64,000 nucleotides of DNA. Origin: Phycicoccus sp. Root101. Its GTDB lineage: Bacteria; Actinomycetota; Actinomycetes; Actinomycetales; Dermatophilaceae. This document shows positions 49,680-58,385 of this stretch, one piece after another (within the stretch, counting starts at the first letter, position 1; every line of letters starts with the position of its first letter). A program made the translations under genes and the position numbers. The stretch covers positions 470,865-534,864 of the forward strand of contig NZ_LMCM01000006.1 in NCBI RefSeq assembly GCF_001426245.1. The letters are read 5' to 3'. Below the pieces are notes generated by a model. That model was not told the origin of the DNA. It worked only from the letters and a program-made list of their open reading frames with translations, and ran no database searches.

Positions 49680-50389
49680 CGTCGTCCGTGGACCCTGTGC
49701 TGACCGTGCCCGCAGGCATCGTCTTCGACCTCGACGGCACCTTGGTCGACACCACCTACCTCCACGCGTTGGCGTGGTGGCAGGCCCTCGAGCTCTCGGG
49801 CTACGTCGTCCCGATGGCGCGACTGCACCGTGCGGTCGGCATGGGTGCCGACCGCCTCCTTCCACACGTCCTCGGCGACGGACGTGACCCCCGGCACGAC
49901 GAGGACATGGTCAACGCCCACGACGTGATCTTCGCCACCTGGCACGACCGCGTCGAGGAGCTGCCGGGCGCCTGCCACCTGGTGGGTCTGTGCCACCGGA
50001 TGGGTCTGACCACGGCCCTTGCCTCGTCGTCCGCGGGCCGGGACCTCGAGGCGATGTTGCGGGTCCTCGACCACCCGGACTTCGACGTGGTCGTCACCAT
50101 CGACGACGTCCGGGATTCGAAGCCGAGCCAGGACCTCGTGGCCGTCGCCCTGTCGCGCATGGGGTTGGAGCCGAGCGAGATCCTGGTCGTGGGTGACTCG
50201 GTGTGGGACGTCAAGGCGGCCCAAGCGGTCGGCGCGCGATCCGTCGGGCTGGAGTGCGGCGGCACCAGCAGGTGCGAGCTCGACGAAGCCGGCGCGACGT
50301 GGGTCCTCGCCAACCCTGACGAGCTGTGCCGGGAGCTGACGCGGGCCGTGTCGAGCCGGCGCGACAGCCAGTCGGCCGACAGCGCGTGA
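49676..50389 (+). CDS. HAD-superfamily phosphatase (subfamily IA)
   Basis: A 237-residue phosphatase. Motif I FDLDGTLVDT has the nucleophile Asp, motif II is ALASSSAGRD, the lysine lies in RDSKPSQDLV, and motif III/IV is VVGDSVWDVKAA. The helical cap sits between I and II, as in phosphoglycolate phosphatase and beta-phosphoglucomutase relatives. GTG at 49676 overlaps the SDR stop by 4 bp. The substrate may be the phosphorylated form of what the dehydrogenases act on (inference). Confidence 0.88.
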   Translation: MTSSVDPVLTVPAGIVFDLDGTLVDTTYLHALAWWQALELSGYVVPMARLHRAVGMGADRLLPHVLGDGRDPRHDEDMVNAHDVIFATWHDRVEELPGACHLVGLCHRMGLTTALASSSAGRDLEAMLRVLDHPDFDVVVTIDDVRDSKPSQDLVAVALSRMGLEPSEILVVGDSVWDVKAAQAVGARSVGLECGGTSRCELDEAGATWVLANPDELCRELTRAVSSRRDSQSADSA

Positions 50390-50592
50390 CCGAGCGGTTC
50401 CGGGCCGCAGAGGAGGCCGTGCTGCGCACCGCCACGGCCTCGAATTGCCCTGGGCCCGGTTCCTCCTGCACCGCGAGTCGAGCGACGACCCGGTGTGTTG
50501 GCACCGGTCGCTGCCCGTCGTACCATCGGGATCGGTCAAGGAGTGGCCTTCTCGCTTGAGAGATCCCCAGGGTCGTCACGTAGGAGGAAACG
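50390..50592 (+). promoter_or_regulatory. Leader/promoter region of the PAS-ANTAR gene
   Basis: No gene is seen in these 203 bases. TACCAT (about 50522-50527) is the best -10 box, which would leave a leader of about 60 bases before AGGAGGAAACG and the GTG at 50593. Confidence 0.45.
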
Positions 50593-51261
50593 GTGGCCCG
50601 GCACGCAGTGCAGCCTGACGGACAGGCGATGTTCTTCGAGTACCAGGTGGAGGGGCGCCGCTGGTCGTGGTCACAGGGGCTCCGTGACCTGCACGGCCTC
50701 GACGAGGGTGAGGAGCCCACCACGGAGGCGATGCTTGCCCGCATCGTCCTCGACGACCGGGCCGCGATGCTGTCCCGGTTCCAGCACCACCTCGAGGACG
50801 CCGGTCCCTACTCGTGCGTCTACACCATGACCGACGCGCACGGGCGAGCCCGTCGGCTGGTCCTCGTGGGTCGCAGCGAGGCAGTGGCGGGAACGGTCAA
50901 GCGACTGACGGGGTTCGTCGCGGACATCACCGAGGCGATGCGCGAGGGGGCCCGGGTCGCGGTCGCGGCGTCGGCCGAGAACCGGGCCGCCATCGAGCAG
51001 GCCAAGGGCGCCCTGATGGTCACCTTCGGCATCGACGAGGACGTGGCCTTCGACCTCCTCCGCACCTATTCGAGCCAGCACAACATCAAGCTGGCAGCCG
51101 TCGCCGACCGGATCGTCGATGGACTCGGTGATCCGGCCTTCTCCCGCGAAGAGCCGGCGCGAAGCCTGCTGGACATCGTCATCGGGCTCGCGGCCGAGGC
51201 GGGTGACGGCACTGGTGTGGTCACCCGAAGCTCTGCCGGTGGTGGGCTCTCGGGGGCCTAG
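50593..51261 (+). CDS. PAS-ANTAR domain protein (predicted antiterminator)
   Basis: A 222-residue sensor-effector. The N-terminal PAS domain (about 10-120) includes WSWSQGLRDLHGLDEGEEP and GRARRLVLVGRSEAV. The ANTAR RNA-binding domain follows (about 128-185): AAIEQAKGALMVTFGIDEDV with AFDLLRTYSSQHNIKLAAVA, with the helix-helix pattern used for binding dual hairpins in nascent RNA. GTG at 50593 has AGGAGGAAACG upstream. It shares a CTAG stop with the RsbU-like gene on the other strand. The RNA target is not identified. Confidence 0.88.
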   Translation: MARHAVQPDGQAMFFEYQVEGRRWSWSQGLRDLHGLDEGEEPTTEAMLARIVLDDRAAMLSRFQHHLEDAGPYSCVYTMTDAHGRARRLVLVGRSEAVAGTVKRLTGFVADITEAMREGARVAVAASAENRAAIEQAKGALMVTFGIDEDVAFDLLRTYSSQHNIKLAAVADRIVDGLGDPAFSREEPARSLLDIVIGLAAEAGDGTGVVTRSSAGGGLSGA

Positions 51262-53057
51262 CTCGAGAGGTGTGGTTGCAGTCCGCCGCCGTGTCGGCGG
51301 AGGGCCACCGCGGCGACGTCGTCGTCCTGGGTGTCGTCGCGCACTCGCCCGACCAAGCCGTCGAGGCCACTGCTGAGGTCGTCGCCGCGGAGGCCGGACA
51401 GCGCCTCCTCGAGTCGAGTCCTACCCGCGTCGATGTCCTCGGTGCGCCGCTCGATCAGGCCGTCGGTGAACACGACGATCGTGTCGCCGGGGCAGAAGCT
51501 GAACGTGCTCCGGCGACGCCGCGGCCCGACGATCCCGAGCGGAGCCCCGTCAGCGCAGGGAAGGTGCTCGACCACCCCGCCGTCGCGCAGCAGGGTCGGC
51601 GCCGGGTGTCCTGCGTTGGCCACCACGATCTCGTTCCTGCTCGGGTCGGCCACCAGGTAGACGAGCGTGACGAGCTGGTCCTCCCCGAAGGCGGCCATCA
51701 TCATGTCCAGCTTGGTGAGCACGACGTCGGGTCGCGGGTCCACGGCGACATACGCGCGCACGGAGGCACGCATCTGGGCCATGGAGGCTGCGGCCTCCAC
51801 CCCGCGGCCCATCACGTCCCCGACGAACACGGCAACCCGTCCGTCGGGCAGGGAGAGCACGTCGTAGAAGTCTCCACCGACACCGGTGCGACCGGAGGGC
51901 GAGTAGTGCGCGGCTGCATCACAACCCACCAGCGCCGGCAGGGCGCGTGGGAGCACGGCGTGCTGGAGACGTTCCGCCACTGCCGACGTCTGGCTGTGCA
52001 GGTCGGAGTTGTCGATGGAGACGGCGGCCCGGCGCGCGAGCTCCTCGGCGAGCTCGACGTCGGCCTGGTCGTAGCGGACCCGGGACTCGGCCCTGACCCA
52101 GGTCATCACCCCGAGGGTTCGTCCACGGGCGATCAGCGGCACGGTGATCGCGCTGTGGAGCGCCAGCTCCCGCGCGATCCGGAGGTGCTCGTCGTCGCGG
52201 GCCGCGGCGACGAGCATCTCGTCCGTGATCTCGGGGATGAGCTCGCTGCGTCCCGTGCGCATCACCTGCCACGGTCCATTGCCCGAGTCCGGGTCGCTCG
52301 GATACCGCTGTGCCAGCTCGTGGGCGTACTCGACCTTCGCAGGATCGACGTGGGCCACCGCGAGGCGTCGAAGTCGGTTGTCCTTGACCAGGTCGATGGC
52401 GCACCAGTCGGCGCGGCTCGGGACGGCAAGCTGCGCGACCCGAGCCAGCGTGGCCTCGTAGTCGAGGCTGCTGGCGAGCTCGGCCGACGCCTCGACCAGG
52501 AAGGAGAGCTGGGCCTGTCGTTCAGCAGCCTGCCCTTCGGCCCGGATGCGCAGCAGCGCCTGCGCGCAGCTGTCGGCAAGGATGTCGAGGAAGTTCAGCT
52601 CGGCGTTCTCGAAGTGCCGGCGTCCGGGAAAGGACAGTCCGACCGCACCCAGCGTGCCGTCCGCCGTGTTGAGCGGCAGGACCAGGATGGAGCGTTCCCC
52701 TCGGTCCATCCGGGGCACCGTGGGGTACGCCTCGAGGATCGCCTCACGCCCGACCAGCACCATGCGTCGTCCTGAACGGATGACGTCCGCCGCTGGAGTC
52801 GCGATGGCGAGCGGATACGACGCGAACACCTCCGCGTCCCCCTCGAGCCCGCCGAACAGACCCGCGAGTCGCACCTCGTCGTCCTCGGCGCGCAGCGTCA
52901 GGGACGCGATGGTGGCACCGACCGCGACCGCACTGTGTTCGACCACCACCTTCGTGACCGCCTCCGAGGTCCTGGCCTCGATCAGCTCGGCGGTCACCCG
53001 GGCCAGCCCTGTCAGCCGGGCGTCCAGGGCGGACTCGTCGCCGGTGCCGGGTCTCAT
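51258..53057 (-). CDS. GAF-GAF-SpoIIE serine phosphatase (RsbU-like)
   Basis: A 599-residue signalling phosphatase that would dephosphorylate an anti-anti-sigma factor. Two GAF domains lie at about 18-165 and 185-350 (SILVLPLNTADGTLGAVGLS; HSAITVPLIARGRTLGVMTW). The PP2C-type domain is C-terminal, with GVGGDFYDVLSLPDGRVAVF, VGDVMGRGVEAAASM and FTDGLIERR holding the metal aspartates. ATG at 53057 is six bases after CATCAT, so probably leaderless; upstream frame to 53273 is rejected. No sigma or anti-sigma gene is nearby. Confidence 0.88.
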   Translation of the reverse strand: MRPGTGDESALDARLTGLARVTAELIEARTSEAVTKVVVEHSAVAVGATIASLTLRAEDDEVRLAGLFGGLEGDAEVFASYPLAIATPAADVIRSGRRMVLVGREAILEAYPTVPRMDRGERSILVLPLNTADGTLGAVGLSFPGRRHFENAELNFLDILADSCAQALLRIRAEGQAAERQAQLSFLVEASAELASSLDYEATLARVAQLAVPSRADWCAIDLVKDNRLRRLAVAHVDPAKVEYAHELAQRYPSDPDSGNGPWQVMRTGRSELIPEITDEMLVAAARDDEHLRIARELALHSAITVPLIARGRTLGVMTWVRAESRVRYDQADVELAEELARRAAVSIDNSDLHSQTSAVAERLQHAVLPRALPALVGCDAAAHYSPSGRTGVGGDFYDVLSLPDGRVAVFVGDVMGRGVEAAASMAQMRASVRAYVAVDPRPDVVLTKLDMMMAAFGEDQLVTLVYLVADPSRNEIVVANAGHPAPTLLRDGGVVEHLPCADGAPLGIVGPRRRRSTFSFCPGDTIVVFTDGLIERRTEDIDAGRTRLEEALSGLRGDDLSSGLDGLVGRVRDDTQDDDVAAVALRRHGGGLQPHLSS

Positions 53058-53167
53058 GTCGGCATGATGGCAGGAGCCCCTTCGAAACTTCTTCGAAACG
53101 CCCGAACACCACGGACGCTGGCCAGCCGGCGGGCACGAGCTGACACACCCACCGGCTGGCTGTGCCG

Positions 53168-53476
53168 TCACCTCCCGACGCGGGGCCGAGACGCGCCAGG
53201 AGGTGAGCGCTGTCGACGGCGACCTCCGACGGGTCGTGGCTGCGGTCGCGCGGGGGTGGCGGCCCGGAGCCATACGGACCGTCGTGGGTTCGGCCGGTCG
53301 CCCGGTGCCGTCGCCCCTCTCGCGCCCTCACGTCCCGCTGGGGGTTTCGCCCATGCCTCGCCGATGATCGCGTCGAACTCCTCGCGCAGGAAGTCCTCAT
53401 CGGCCAGCACGAGGTCGAAGAAGTCCTCGCACGATCCAGTGGCGAGGTCGCTGCGTTCAGCCGGGCTCGCGGCCAT
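53168..53476 (-). CDS. Small acidic protein following Hsp20
   Basis: About 102 residues. The first 50 (SCEDFFDLVLADEDFLREEF, then DAIIGEAWAKPP) match a short protein type often found near small heat-shock or stress genes in actinobacteria, of unknown function. The second half is Arg/Pro/Gly-rich and probably disordered. The ATG at 53476 is 19 bp after the Hsp20 stop; GTGs just upstream are alternative starts. Likely co-transcribed with hsp20. Confidence 0.65.
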   Translation of the reverse strand: MAASPAERSDLATGSCEDFFDLVLADEDFLREEFDAIIGEAWAKPPAGREGARGATAPGDRPNPRRSVWLRAATPARPQPRPVGGRRRQRSPPGASRPRVGR

Positions 53477-53495
53477 GGTCACCACCACCCGCGGC

Positions 53496-53927
53496 TCAGG
53501 CGCTGATCGCCTGCTGTCCTTCGTGCCTGCTGGCGATCTCGACCTTGCGGGGCTTGGCCTGCTCCGCGACGGGGATCCGCAGCGAGAGCACTCCGGTGTC
53601 GTAGCTGGCCTCGATGTGGCCGGTGTCGAGGTTGTCGCCCAGCACGAGCTGCCGGCTGAACACCCCACGCGGTCGCTCTGCGGCGAGGAGCTCGGCGTCG
53701 CTGGCCCTGGCCGGACGTTCGGCCTTGACCGTGACGACGTTGCGCTCCACGTCGATGTCGATCGCCTCCTGGCTCACGCCGGGCAGGTCGAACTCGACGT
53801 GGAACACGTCTCCCTCACGCCAGGCATCCATGGGCATGACCGAAGGACGGGCCAAGGTGCCGTCCGGGCCGAACACCTGCTGGGTGAGCCGGTCCAGCTC
53901 ACGGAACGGGTCGGTGCGCATCAGCAT
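53496..53927 (-). CDS. hsp20: Small heat-shock protein, Hsp20/alpha-crystallin family
   Basis: A 143-residue chaperone that holds unfolding proteins. It opens with [18 protein letters not shown] and contains the alpha-crystallin domain (about 45-130): [19 protein letters not shown], then [15 protein letters not shown] and [12 protein letters not shown] (the I/V-x-I/V strand). ATG at 53927 has GGAGGTG six bases upstream; the ATG six bases further in is an alternative. A 36-bp inverted repeat (53965-54000) lies in its leader or promoter, and a MerR/HspR-like regulator is divergent. Confidence 0.92.
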   Translation of the reverse strand: MLMRTDPFRELDRLTQQVFGPDGTLARPSVMPMDAWREGDVFHVEFDLPGVSQEAIDIDVERNVVTVKAERPARASDAELLAAERPRGVFSRQLVLGDNLDTGHIEASYDTGVLSLRIPVAEQAKPRKVEIASRHEGQQAISA

Positions 53928-53964
53928 CGTCTTCACCTCCGTTGTGTTGTTCTGATGCTCCCCA

Positions 53965-54000
53965 CAGCGGCACCATCCAGAGCAACATCTGATGCCGCTG
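53965..54000. promoter_or_regulatory. Inverted repeat in the hsp20-merR intergenic region
   Basis: CAGCGGCA (53965-53972) and TGCCGCTG (53993-54000) are perfect 8-bp arms 20 bp apart. The AT-rich TATAGATTTCTTGTAG segment next to it (54002-54017) probably holds the hsp20 -10 (TATAGC on the minus strand). It may be a regulator site or an RNA stem in the hsp20 leader. The HAIR consensus of HspR is not seen. Confidence 0.5.
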
Positions 54001-54040
54001 CTATAGATTTCTTGTAGCACCACTGACCATACTGTCGTAA

Positions 54041-54376
54041 GTGGCCAGACAGGATTCCTCAGCAGGGCGCGCGCCCGCAGCGACACCGGCCCCCGACGGC
54101 GACCGCGGCGTCTACGCCATCTCCGTGGCCGCCGAGCTGGTCGGGATGGGCGCGCAGAACCTGCGCCTGTATGAGGCGCGTGGGCTGATCGAGCCCAACC
54201 GCACCGACGGAGGCACCCGTCGCTACAGCGCCAACGACCTGGACCGGCTGCGCCGGATCGGCGACCTCCTCGATGCGGGCCTCAACCTCGCGGGGATCGG
54301 GATGGTCCTCGTGCTCGAGGAGGAGAACGCCCGCCTGCGCCTGGCACGCAAGGGCAGTCAACCGTCCACGGGCTGA
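54041..54376 (+). CDS. MerR-family regulator, HspR-like
   Basis: A 111-residue MerR protein without a metal-binding tail. The [23 protein letters not shown] (about 25-44) is followed by [19 protein letters not shown] and a short coiled-coil ([19 protein letters not shown]). The I-S-V-A-A-E-L start and the N-L-A-G-I motif resemble HspR, the repressor of chaperone operons, and it is divergent from hsp20. GTG at 54041 lies seven bases after CATACT (54028-54033), a leaderless promoter. Confidence 0.85.
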   Translation: MARQDSSAGRAPAATPAPDGDRGVYAISVAAELVGMGAQNLRLYEARGLIEPNRTDGGTRRYSANDLDRLRRIGDLLDAGLNLAGIGMVLVLEEENARLRLARKGSQPSTG

Positions 54377-54377
54377 C

Positions 54378-54453
54378 GGCCCTGACCTCTCAGGGCCCTG
54401 GTTGCGGTGGGACGCATGCGGCGGCCCCCCTCATCCGACGATGAGAGGGGCCG
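54378..54453. terminator. Two hairpins between convergent merR and sugar dehydrogenase genes
   Basis: GGCCCTG-ACCTCT-CAGGGCC (54378-54397) directly follows the MerR stop. CGGCCCCCCTCATC-CGAC-GATGAGAGGGGCCG (54422-54453) is a longer, nearly perfect stem in the middle of the gap and can serve both strands. Confidence 0.75.
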
Positions 54454-54498
54454 GGGCATCGACGCAGTCGCCGGGGCCGGCGACCGGTCGACCGGAGG

Positions 54499-55890
54499 TC
54501 AGGGCCGGGTGATCCGCAGGACGGTGCCGGTCGTCCCGGACAGGACCCCAGTGGTGTTGCCGAGGACGTAGAGCTCACCCCTGCGGTCCTGGGCGAACCC
54601 GAACACGGCGATGCCGGGGTCCTGCAGCGAGGTGACCGCCGAGCCCTTGTTGACGAACAACCGCCCCAGCGGTTGGGCGAAGGCCCGCGAGTAGTCACCG
54701 AAGACGTAGTGCCCACGAAGGGCCTTCACGTCGTGGCCGCGGTAGACGTAACCGCCCACCACGGCGATGCCCTGGCAGGCGCTGGCCGGCGCCCCACCGC
54801 CGCACCGCGTCCCACCGGGCGCGGTGTGGTCGTACTCGAGCACCGGGTCGACCAGCCCTGCGGGGCTGCCCGGCGAATTTGCCGTCACGAAGCCGGGGCC
54901 GTCGCCGCCGTTGTCGAACAGGAAGCTGCCCTCCTTGACCGGCCAGCCGTAGTTGCGGCCCGGGCGAACCACGTCCACCTCCTCGATGTCGTTCTGGCCC
55001 ACCTCACCGACCACGAGGCGACCGGAGCGGGAGTCGAAGGAGAACCGGTAGGGGTTGCGGAAGCCGTAGGCCCAGATCTCGTCCGCACCCTCGCGACCGA
55101 CGAACGGGTTGCTCCTGGGGATGCCGTACTGCCCGTTGGCCGAGTTGTGTCCGTGCGGGTCGATGCGCAGCACCTTGCCGAGGACGTTGCCCGCAGCGAG
55201 GCTCTGCGCGTTGCCACCCGCGACGTGCCCCGGACCCTGGTCGTCCGCAGCGCCCCCGTCACCGATCGCGATGTAGAGCTTGCCGTCGGGACCGAAGGCG
55301 ATCTCACCGCCGTTGTGGTTGAACTGCGGCTTGTCGATGCGCATCAGCTCGCGTCGCGTGCTCGGGTCGACCACCGGGTGCTCGGCCCGCGCGTTCCGGA
55401 CCTTCCACTGCGCGATCACGGTCTGTCCTCCCCCGGGCGTGACCCCGGGCTGCGTCGTGAAGTCCGGTGAGGGAGTGGGGTTCTCGGACGTGAACGTGTA
55501 GAGCAGGCCGTTGTGCTTGTACCCCGGGTCGAAGGCGAGGCCGAGCAGGCCCCGCTCGTCGTAGGGCAGTCCGGGGATCACCTTGGCGAGGTCCGAGACG
55601 AGCCGCGCGGACAGGTCGGCGACCAAGGTCTTCGGTGACCTCCCGCGGACGTCGACCTGCCAGATCTGGCCGCCCTGGTCCGCGATGTAGAGGTGGTCGT
55701 GGTCTCCGGGAGCCACGGCGCCGGTGACGGGAGCCACCAGACCGGTGGCCACGGGCTTGAGAGCGATGCGGGTGTTGCTGACCGGGATGGGTGAAGGGAT
55801 GGGATCTGCGAGGGCAGTGGCCGCAGCCACCGGGGCGGCGACGGCGATGACCGCGACCGCGGCCAGAGCGATGGATCTGTGAACTCTCAT
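54499..55890 (-). CDS. Secreted PQQ-dependent sugar dehydrogenase (glucose/sorbosone dehydrogenase type)
   Basis: A 463-residue exported propeller enzyme. The Sec signal is SIALAAVAVIAVAAPVAAAT. Family motifs are DERGLLGLAFDPGYKHNG with the metal-binding Glu/Asp region, PQFNHNGGEIAFGPDGKLYI (conserved His), GDGGAADDQGPG, AYGFRNPYRFSFD and YGWPVKEGSF. A Cys pair lies in TRCGGGAPASACQG. Relatives oxidise sugars with PQQ and pass electrons on; whether PQQ is used here is unproven and no pqq genes are in the window. ATG at 55890 follows GAGGAAG. Confidence 0.88.
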   Translation of the reverse strand: MRVHRSIALAAVAVIAVAAPVAAATALADPIPSPIPVSNTRIALKPVATGLVAPVTGAVAPGDHDHLYIADQGGQIWQVDVRGRSPKTLVADLSARLVSDLAKVIPGLPYDERGLLGLAFDPGYKHNGLLYTFTSENPTPSPDFTTQPGVTPGGGQTVIAQWKVRNARAEHPVVDPSTRRELMRIDKPQFNHNGGEIAFGPDGKLYIAIGDGGAADDQGPGHVAGGNAQSLAAGNVLGKVLRIDPHGHNSANGQYGIPRSNPFVGREGADEIWAYGFRNPYRFSFDSRSGRLVVGEVGQNDIEEVDVVRPGRNYGWPVKEGSFLFDNGGDGPGFVTANSPGSPAGLVDPVLEYDHTAPGGTRCGGGAPASACQGIAVVGGYVYRGHDVKALRGHYVFGDYSRAFAQPLGRLFVNKGSAVTSLQDPGIAVFGFAQDRRGELYVLGNTTGVLSGTTGTVLRITRP

Positions 55891-56152
55891 CAGACTTCCT
55901 CTGCTCGAGCGCGCTTGAGCACGCGTGGTCGGATACTGCTCACCACGAGCCCCGCGCACACAGAGTTCACCTTGGCGGCCAATCTCCGGCGCAGACAGGG
56001 CGATCGCCACTTTTCGGACACGCGGTCGGCGTCGGCCGCTTCGCCCGGCACGCAGGTACGTCGTGGCCGGTCCGTCGCTCTGGCCCGGTGGCTCGTGAGG
56101 GTGTAGGCAGGGGGTGGGCGCGACCTTCGCGTTCGTCACCGAGGAGGACCCC
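55891..56152. promoter_or_regulatory. Divergent intergenic region between sugar dehydrogenase and acyl-ACP desaturase
   Basis: No gene is seen. The imperfect dyad GCTC-GAGCGCGCTT-GAGC (about 55904-55921) near the dehydrogenase start is the only notable feature; -10 boxes cannot be fixed. Confidence 0.35.
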
Positions 56153-57091
56153 GTGGCCGCCACACTCGACAGCGCCCAGTTGCTCGCCGCACTCGAGCCG
56201 GTGGTCGAGGAGAACCTCAACCGTCACCTCGAGGCCGCCCAGGACTGGATGCCGCACGAGTACGTGCCGTGGTCGATGGGCCGCGACTTCGCTGAGCTGG
56301 GGGGCGACCCGTGGTCACCGGACCAGTCGCAGCTCTCGCCGATCGCCCGGACGGCCCTGGAGGTCAACCTCCTCACCGAGGACAACCTGCCCAGCTACCA
56401 CCGCGTGATCGACCAGGCCTTCGGCCGCGACAGTGCCTGGGGCACCTGGGTCAACCGGTGGACCGCCGAGGAAGGGCGACACGCGTTCTGCATCCGCGAC
56501 TACCTGCTCGTCACCCGGGGCGTCGACCCCGACGAGCTCGAGCGGGCCCGCATGGACACGATGGAGACCGGCTACGACTCAGGTGACAAGGCGCTGCTCA
56601 ACATCTGCGCCTACGTCTCGTTCCAGGAGCTGGCCACCCGTGTCTCGCACCGGAACACGGGCCGCTACACCGAGGAGCCGATCGCGGAGAAGCTGCTCAC
56701 GCGGGTCGCCAAGGACGAGAACCTCCACATGATCTTCTACCGGAACCTCGTCCAGGCGGCCCTGGAGCTGACCCCGAACCAGACCATGCGGGCGATCACC
56801 GACGAGGTCGTGACGTTCCAGATGCCCGGCTCGATCATCCCCGGCTTCGGGCGCAAGGCGGTGCAGATGGCCATGGCCGGCATCTACGACCTGCGCATCC
56901 ACCATGACGACATCGTGACCCCGATGCTGCGCCAGTGGGGTGTCTGGGACCTCGAGGGCCTGGACGCCTCCGGCGAGCAGGCCCGGGAGGAGCTCGCGAG
57001 CGCGGTCGCCTCCCTCGACGAGGAGGCTGCTCGCTTCGTCGCCCGCCGCGAGGAGCGAGCGGCCAAGCAGGCGGCGCGCCAAGGATCCTGA
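56153..57091 (+). CDS. Acyl-ACP desaturase (soluble di-iron type)
   Basis: A 312-residue soluble enzyme that puts a double bond into acyl carrier-bound fatty acids. Iron ligands are clear: the E-x2-H pairs EEGRH (106-110) and DENLH (188-192), with Glu20 and Glu76 as likely partners. MPHEYVPW and IIPGFGRKAVQMA agree with the mycobacterial DesA group. I start at GTG 56153 because GAGGAGG sits five bases upstream; the GTG at 56114 has none. A membrane desaturase at 3994 shows that two unrelated desaturase types are present in the window. Confidence 0.92.
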   Translation: MAATLDSAQLLAALEPVVEENLNRHLEAAQDWMPHEYVPWSMGRDFAELGGDPWSPDQSQLSPIARTALEVNLLTEDNLPSYHRVIDQAFGRDSAWGTWVNRWTAEEGRHAFCIRDYLLVTRGVDPDELERARMDTMETGYDSGDKALLNICAYVSFQELATRVSHRNTGRYTEEPIAEKLLTRVAKDENLHMIFYRNLVQAALELTPNQTMRAITDEVVTFQMPGSIIPGFGRKAVQMAMAGIYDLRIHHDDIVTPMLRQWGVWDLEGLDASGEQAREELASAVASLDEEAARFVARREERAAKQAARQGS

Positions 57092-57097
57092 CCCCGC

Positions 57098-57141
57098 CCC
57101 GCCGGAAGCGCGGCGGGCCACCGGACCTGTGTGCCGGGTGG
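57098..57141. terminator. Hairpins between convergent genes
   Basis: CCCGCCG (57098-57104) pairs with CGGCGGG (57111-57117), and CCACCGG with CCGGGTGG (57118-57141) forms a second stem. They fill the 74-bp gap between the desaturase stop and the transporter stop. Confidence 0.6.
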
Positions 57142-57165
57142 CCCCGGCCGTGGCGTCCACCGGCG

Positions 57166-58293
57166 TCACCGTCGGGCGTGCACCCGCCGGATCGTCACCA
57201 CGCTCGCGACGGCGCAGAGGGCCCAGGTGCCACACAGCGCCGCGGTCGCGGCCACGCCGACCGCGGTGACGAAGGGGTGGCTCGTCGAGCTGCCCAGGAG
57301 CCGCGTACCGAGGGCCAAGGTGCCGATGGGGAAGGTCAGCGCCCACCATCCCGGGCTGAACGGCATACGCGCGCGGAATCCTCGAACGGTCATCGTGACG
57401 GCGTGGGCGACCACCGGCAGGGCGACGGCGAGCATCACGTAGCCGTAGGCGTCGGCCAGCCGTCGAGCGGCATCGGCCGCTGAGAGCGTGAGGAGCGGCG
57501 AGCTCCGGCTCGCGATCACCTGGGCCGCGGCCATCGACTGACCGACCATGCCCAACGGGATCCAGGCCGAGGCCGAGGCTGCGATCGGTAGGGCCGCTCT
57601 CCGGAAGTGGTGGTGGTAGGCCGTCGCGAAGACGAGCGTCCCGAGGAACAGCGCGAGGAAGAAGCAGGCGACGACGGCCACGAGGAGGGCCATGCGGACG
57701 TGGGGGCCGACCTGGGGGATCAGGGCCGCGCCGGTCGTCGCGGACACCATCGGCGGCACCAGCGGGAGCCCCCACGCGGGGACCGGGTCCCGGAGGTTTC
57801 GCCTGAGCAGGACGGTGGCGAACCCGAAGGCGGTGACGACACCGAGGCCCGTGCCCACCACCCAGCACCCTGCATCGGTGACCACCACCCATCGGGCGGG
57901 GACGCCGGAAGCGGCGTGCGCCCCGAGCTGTGGCAGCACGGTGAGCAGCGCTGAACCGATCGAGAGGATGCCCATCGACACGGTGCCCCACGTCGGCACC
58001 ACTGCTGGGTCGCGGAGGGTGTTCGTCAGGACGGCCGGGTCGCGAGCGGCACGCCCACCGAAAGAAGCCGTCAGCCCGATGAGCAGCAGCACGCCGACCA
58101 GCGTCAGCAGCGACGCCGGCACCAGCAGGACCGGGACCTGGGAGGCGTCACGTGCAAGGAGGGTCGCCAGGATCCCCGTTCCCATGACGGAGGAGAACCA
58201 CACCGGTCCCGCCGGAGGCAGGACGGGTCGAGCCGAGCGCCCACTTCGCTCTCGGGGCAGGCGTGTGGCGACCTGGTCCACAACGGTTCTCAT
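57166..58293 (-). CDS. TDT/SLAC1-family transporter (TehA-like)
   Basis: A 375-residue membrane protein with about ten helices. The start FSSVMGTGILATLLARD is the family's conserved first helix, and later helices contain FATAYHHHFRRAALP and SPGWWALTFPIGTLALGTRL. Members move C4-dicarboxylates, sulfite or tellurite-related anions. ATG at 58293 has GTGAGG three bases upstream; the frame to 58353 is longer but unsupported. It is divergent from a LysR gene with a perfect palindrome between them (58351-58367). Confidence 0.87.
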   Translation of the reverse strand: MRTVVDQVATRLPRERSGRSARPVLPPAGPVWFSSVMGTGILATLLARDASQVPVLLVPASLLTLVGVLLLIGLTASFGGRAARDPAVLTNTLRDPAVVPTWGTVSMGILSIGSALLTVLPQLGAHAASGVPARWVVVTDAGCWVVGTGLGVVTAFGFATVLLRRNLRDPVPAWGLPLVPPMVSATTGAALIPQVGPHVRMALLVAVVACFFLALFLGTLVFATAYHHHFRRAALPIAASASAWIPLGMVGQSMAAAQVIASRSSPLLTLSAADAARRLADAYGYVMLAVALPVVAHAVTMTVRGFRARMPFSPGWWALTFPIGTLALGTRLLGSSTSHPFVTAVGVAATAALCGTWALCAVASVVTIRRVHARR

Positions 58294-58350
58294 GAGCCTC
58301 ACTCTGGGCCCGCGGGGCGACGTGCGGTACCCGGCCCGATGGTGTCGCGC

Positions 58351-58379
58351 CACAAGAGATGCTTGTGAGCCCCTAGGGT
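58351..58379. promoter_or_regulatory. LysR operator candidate and leaderless lysR promoter
   Basis: CACAAG-AGATG-CTTGTG (58351-58367) is a perfect 17-bp palindrome with the T-N11-A type layout expected for LysR proteins. TAGGGT (58374-58379) follows by six bases and is six bases before the GTG at 58386. Confidence 0.65.
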
Positions 58380-58385
58380 GCAGGG

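Noticed and set aside
50390-50592. Possible small gene before the PAS-ANTAR gene
   Set aside because: Short frames here have no start with a ribosome site and no recognisable sequence; it looks like a leader region.
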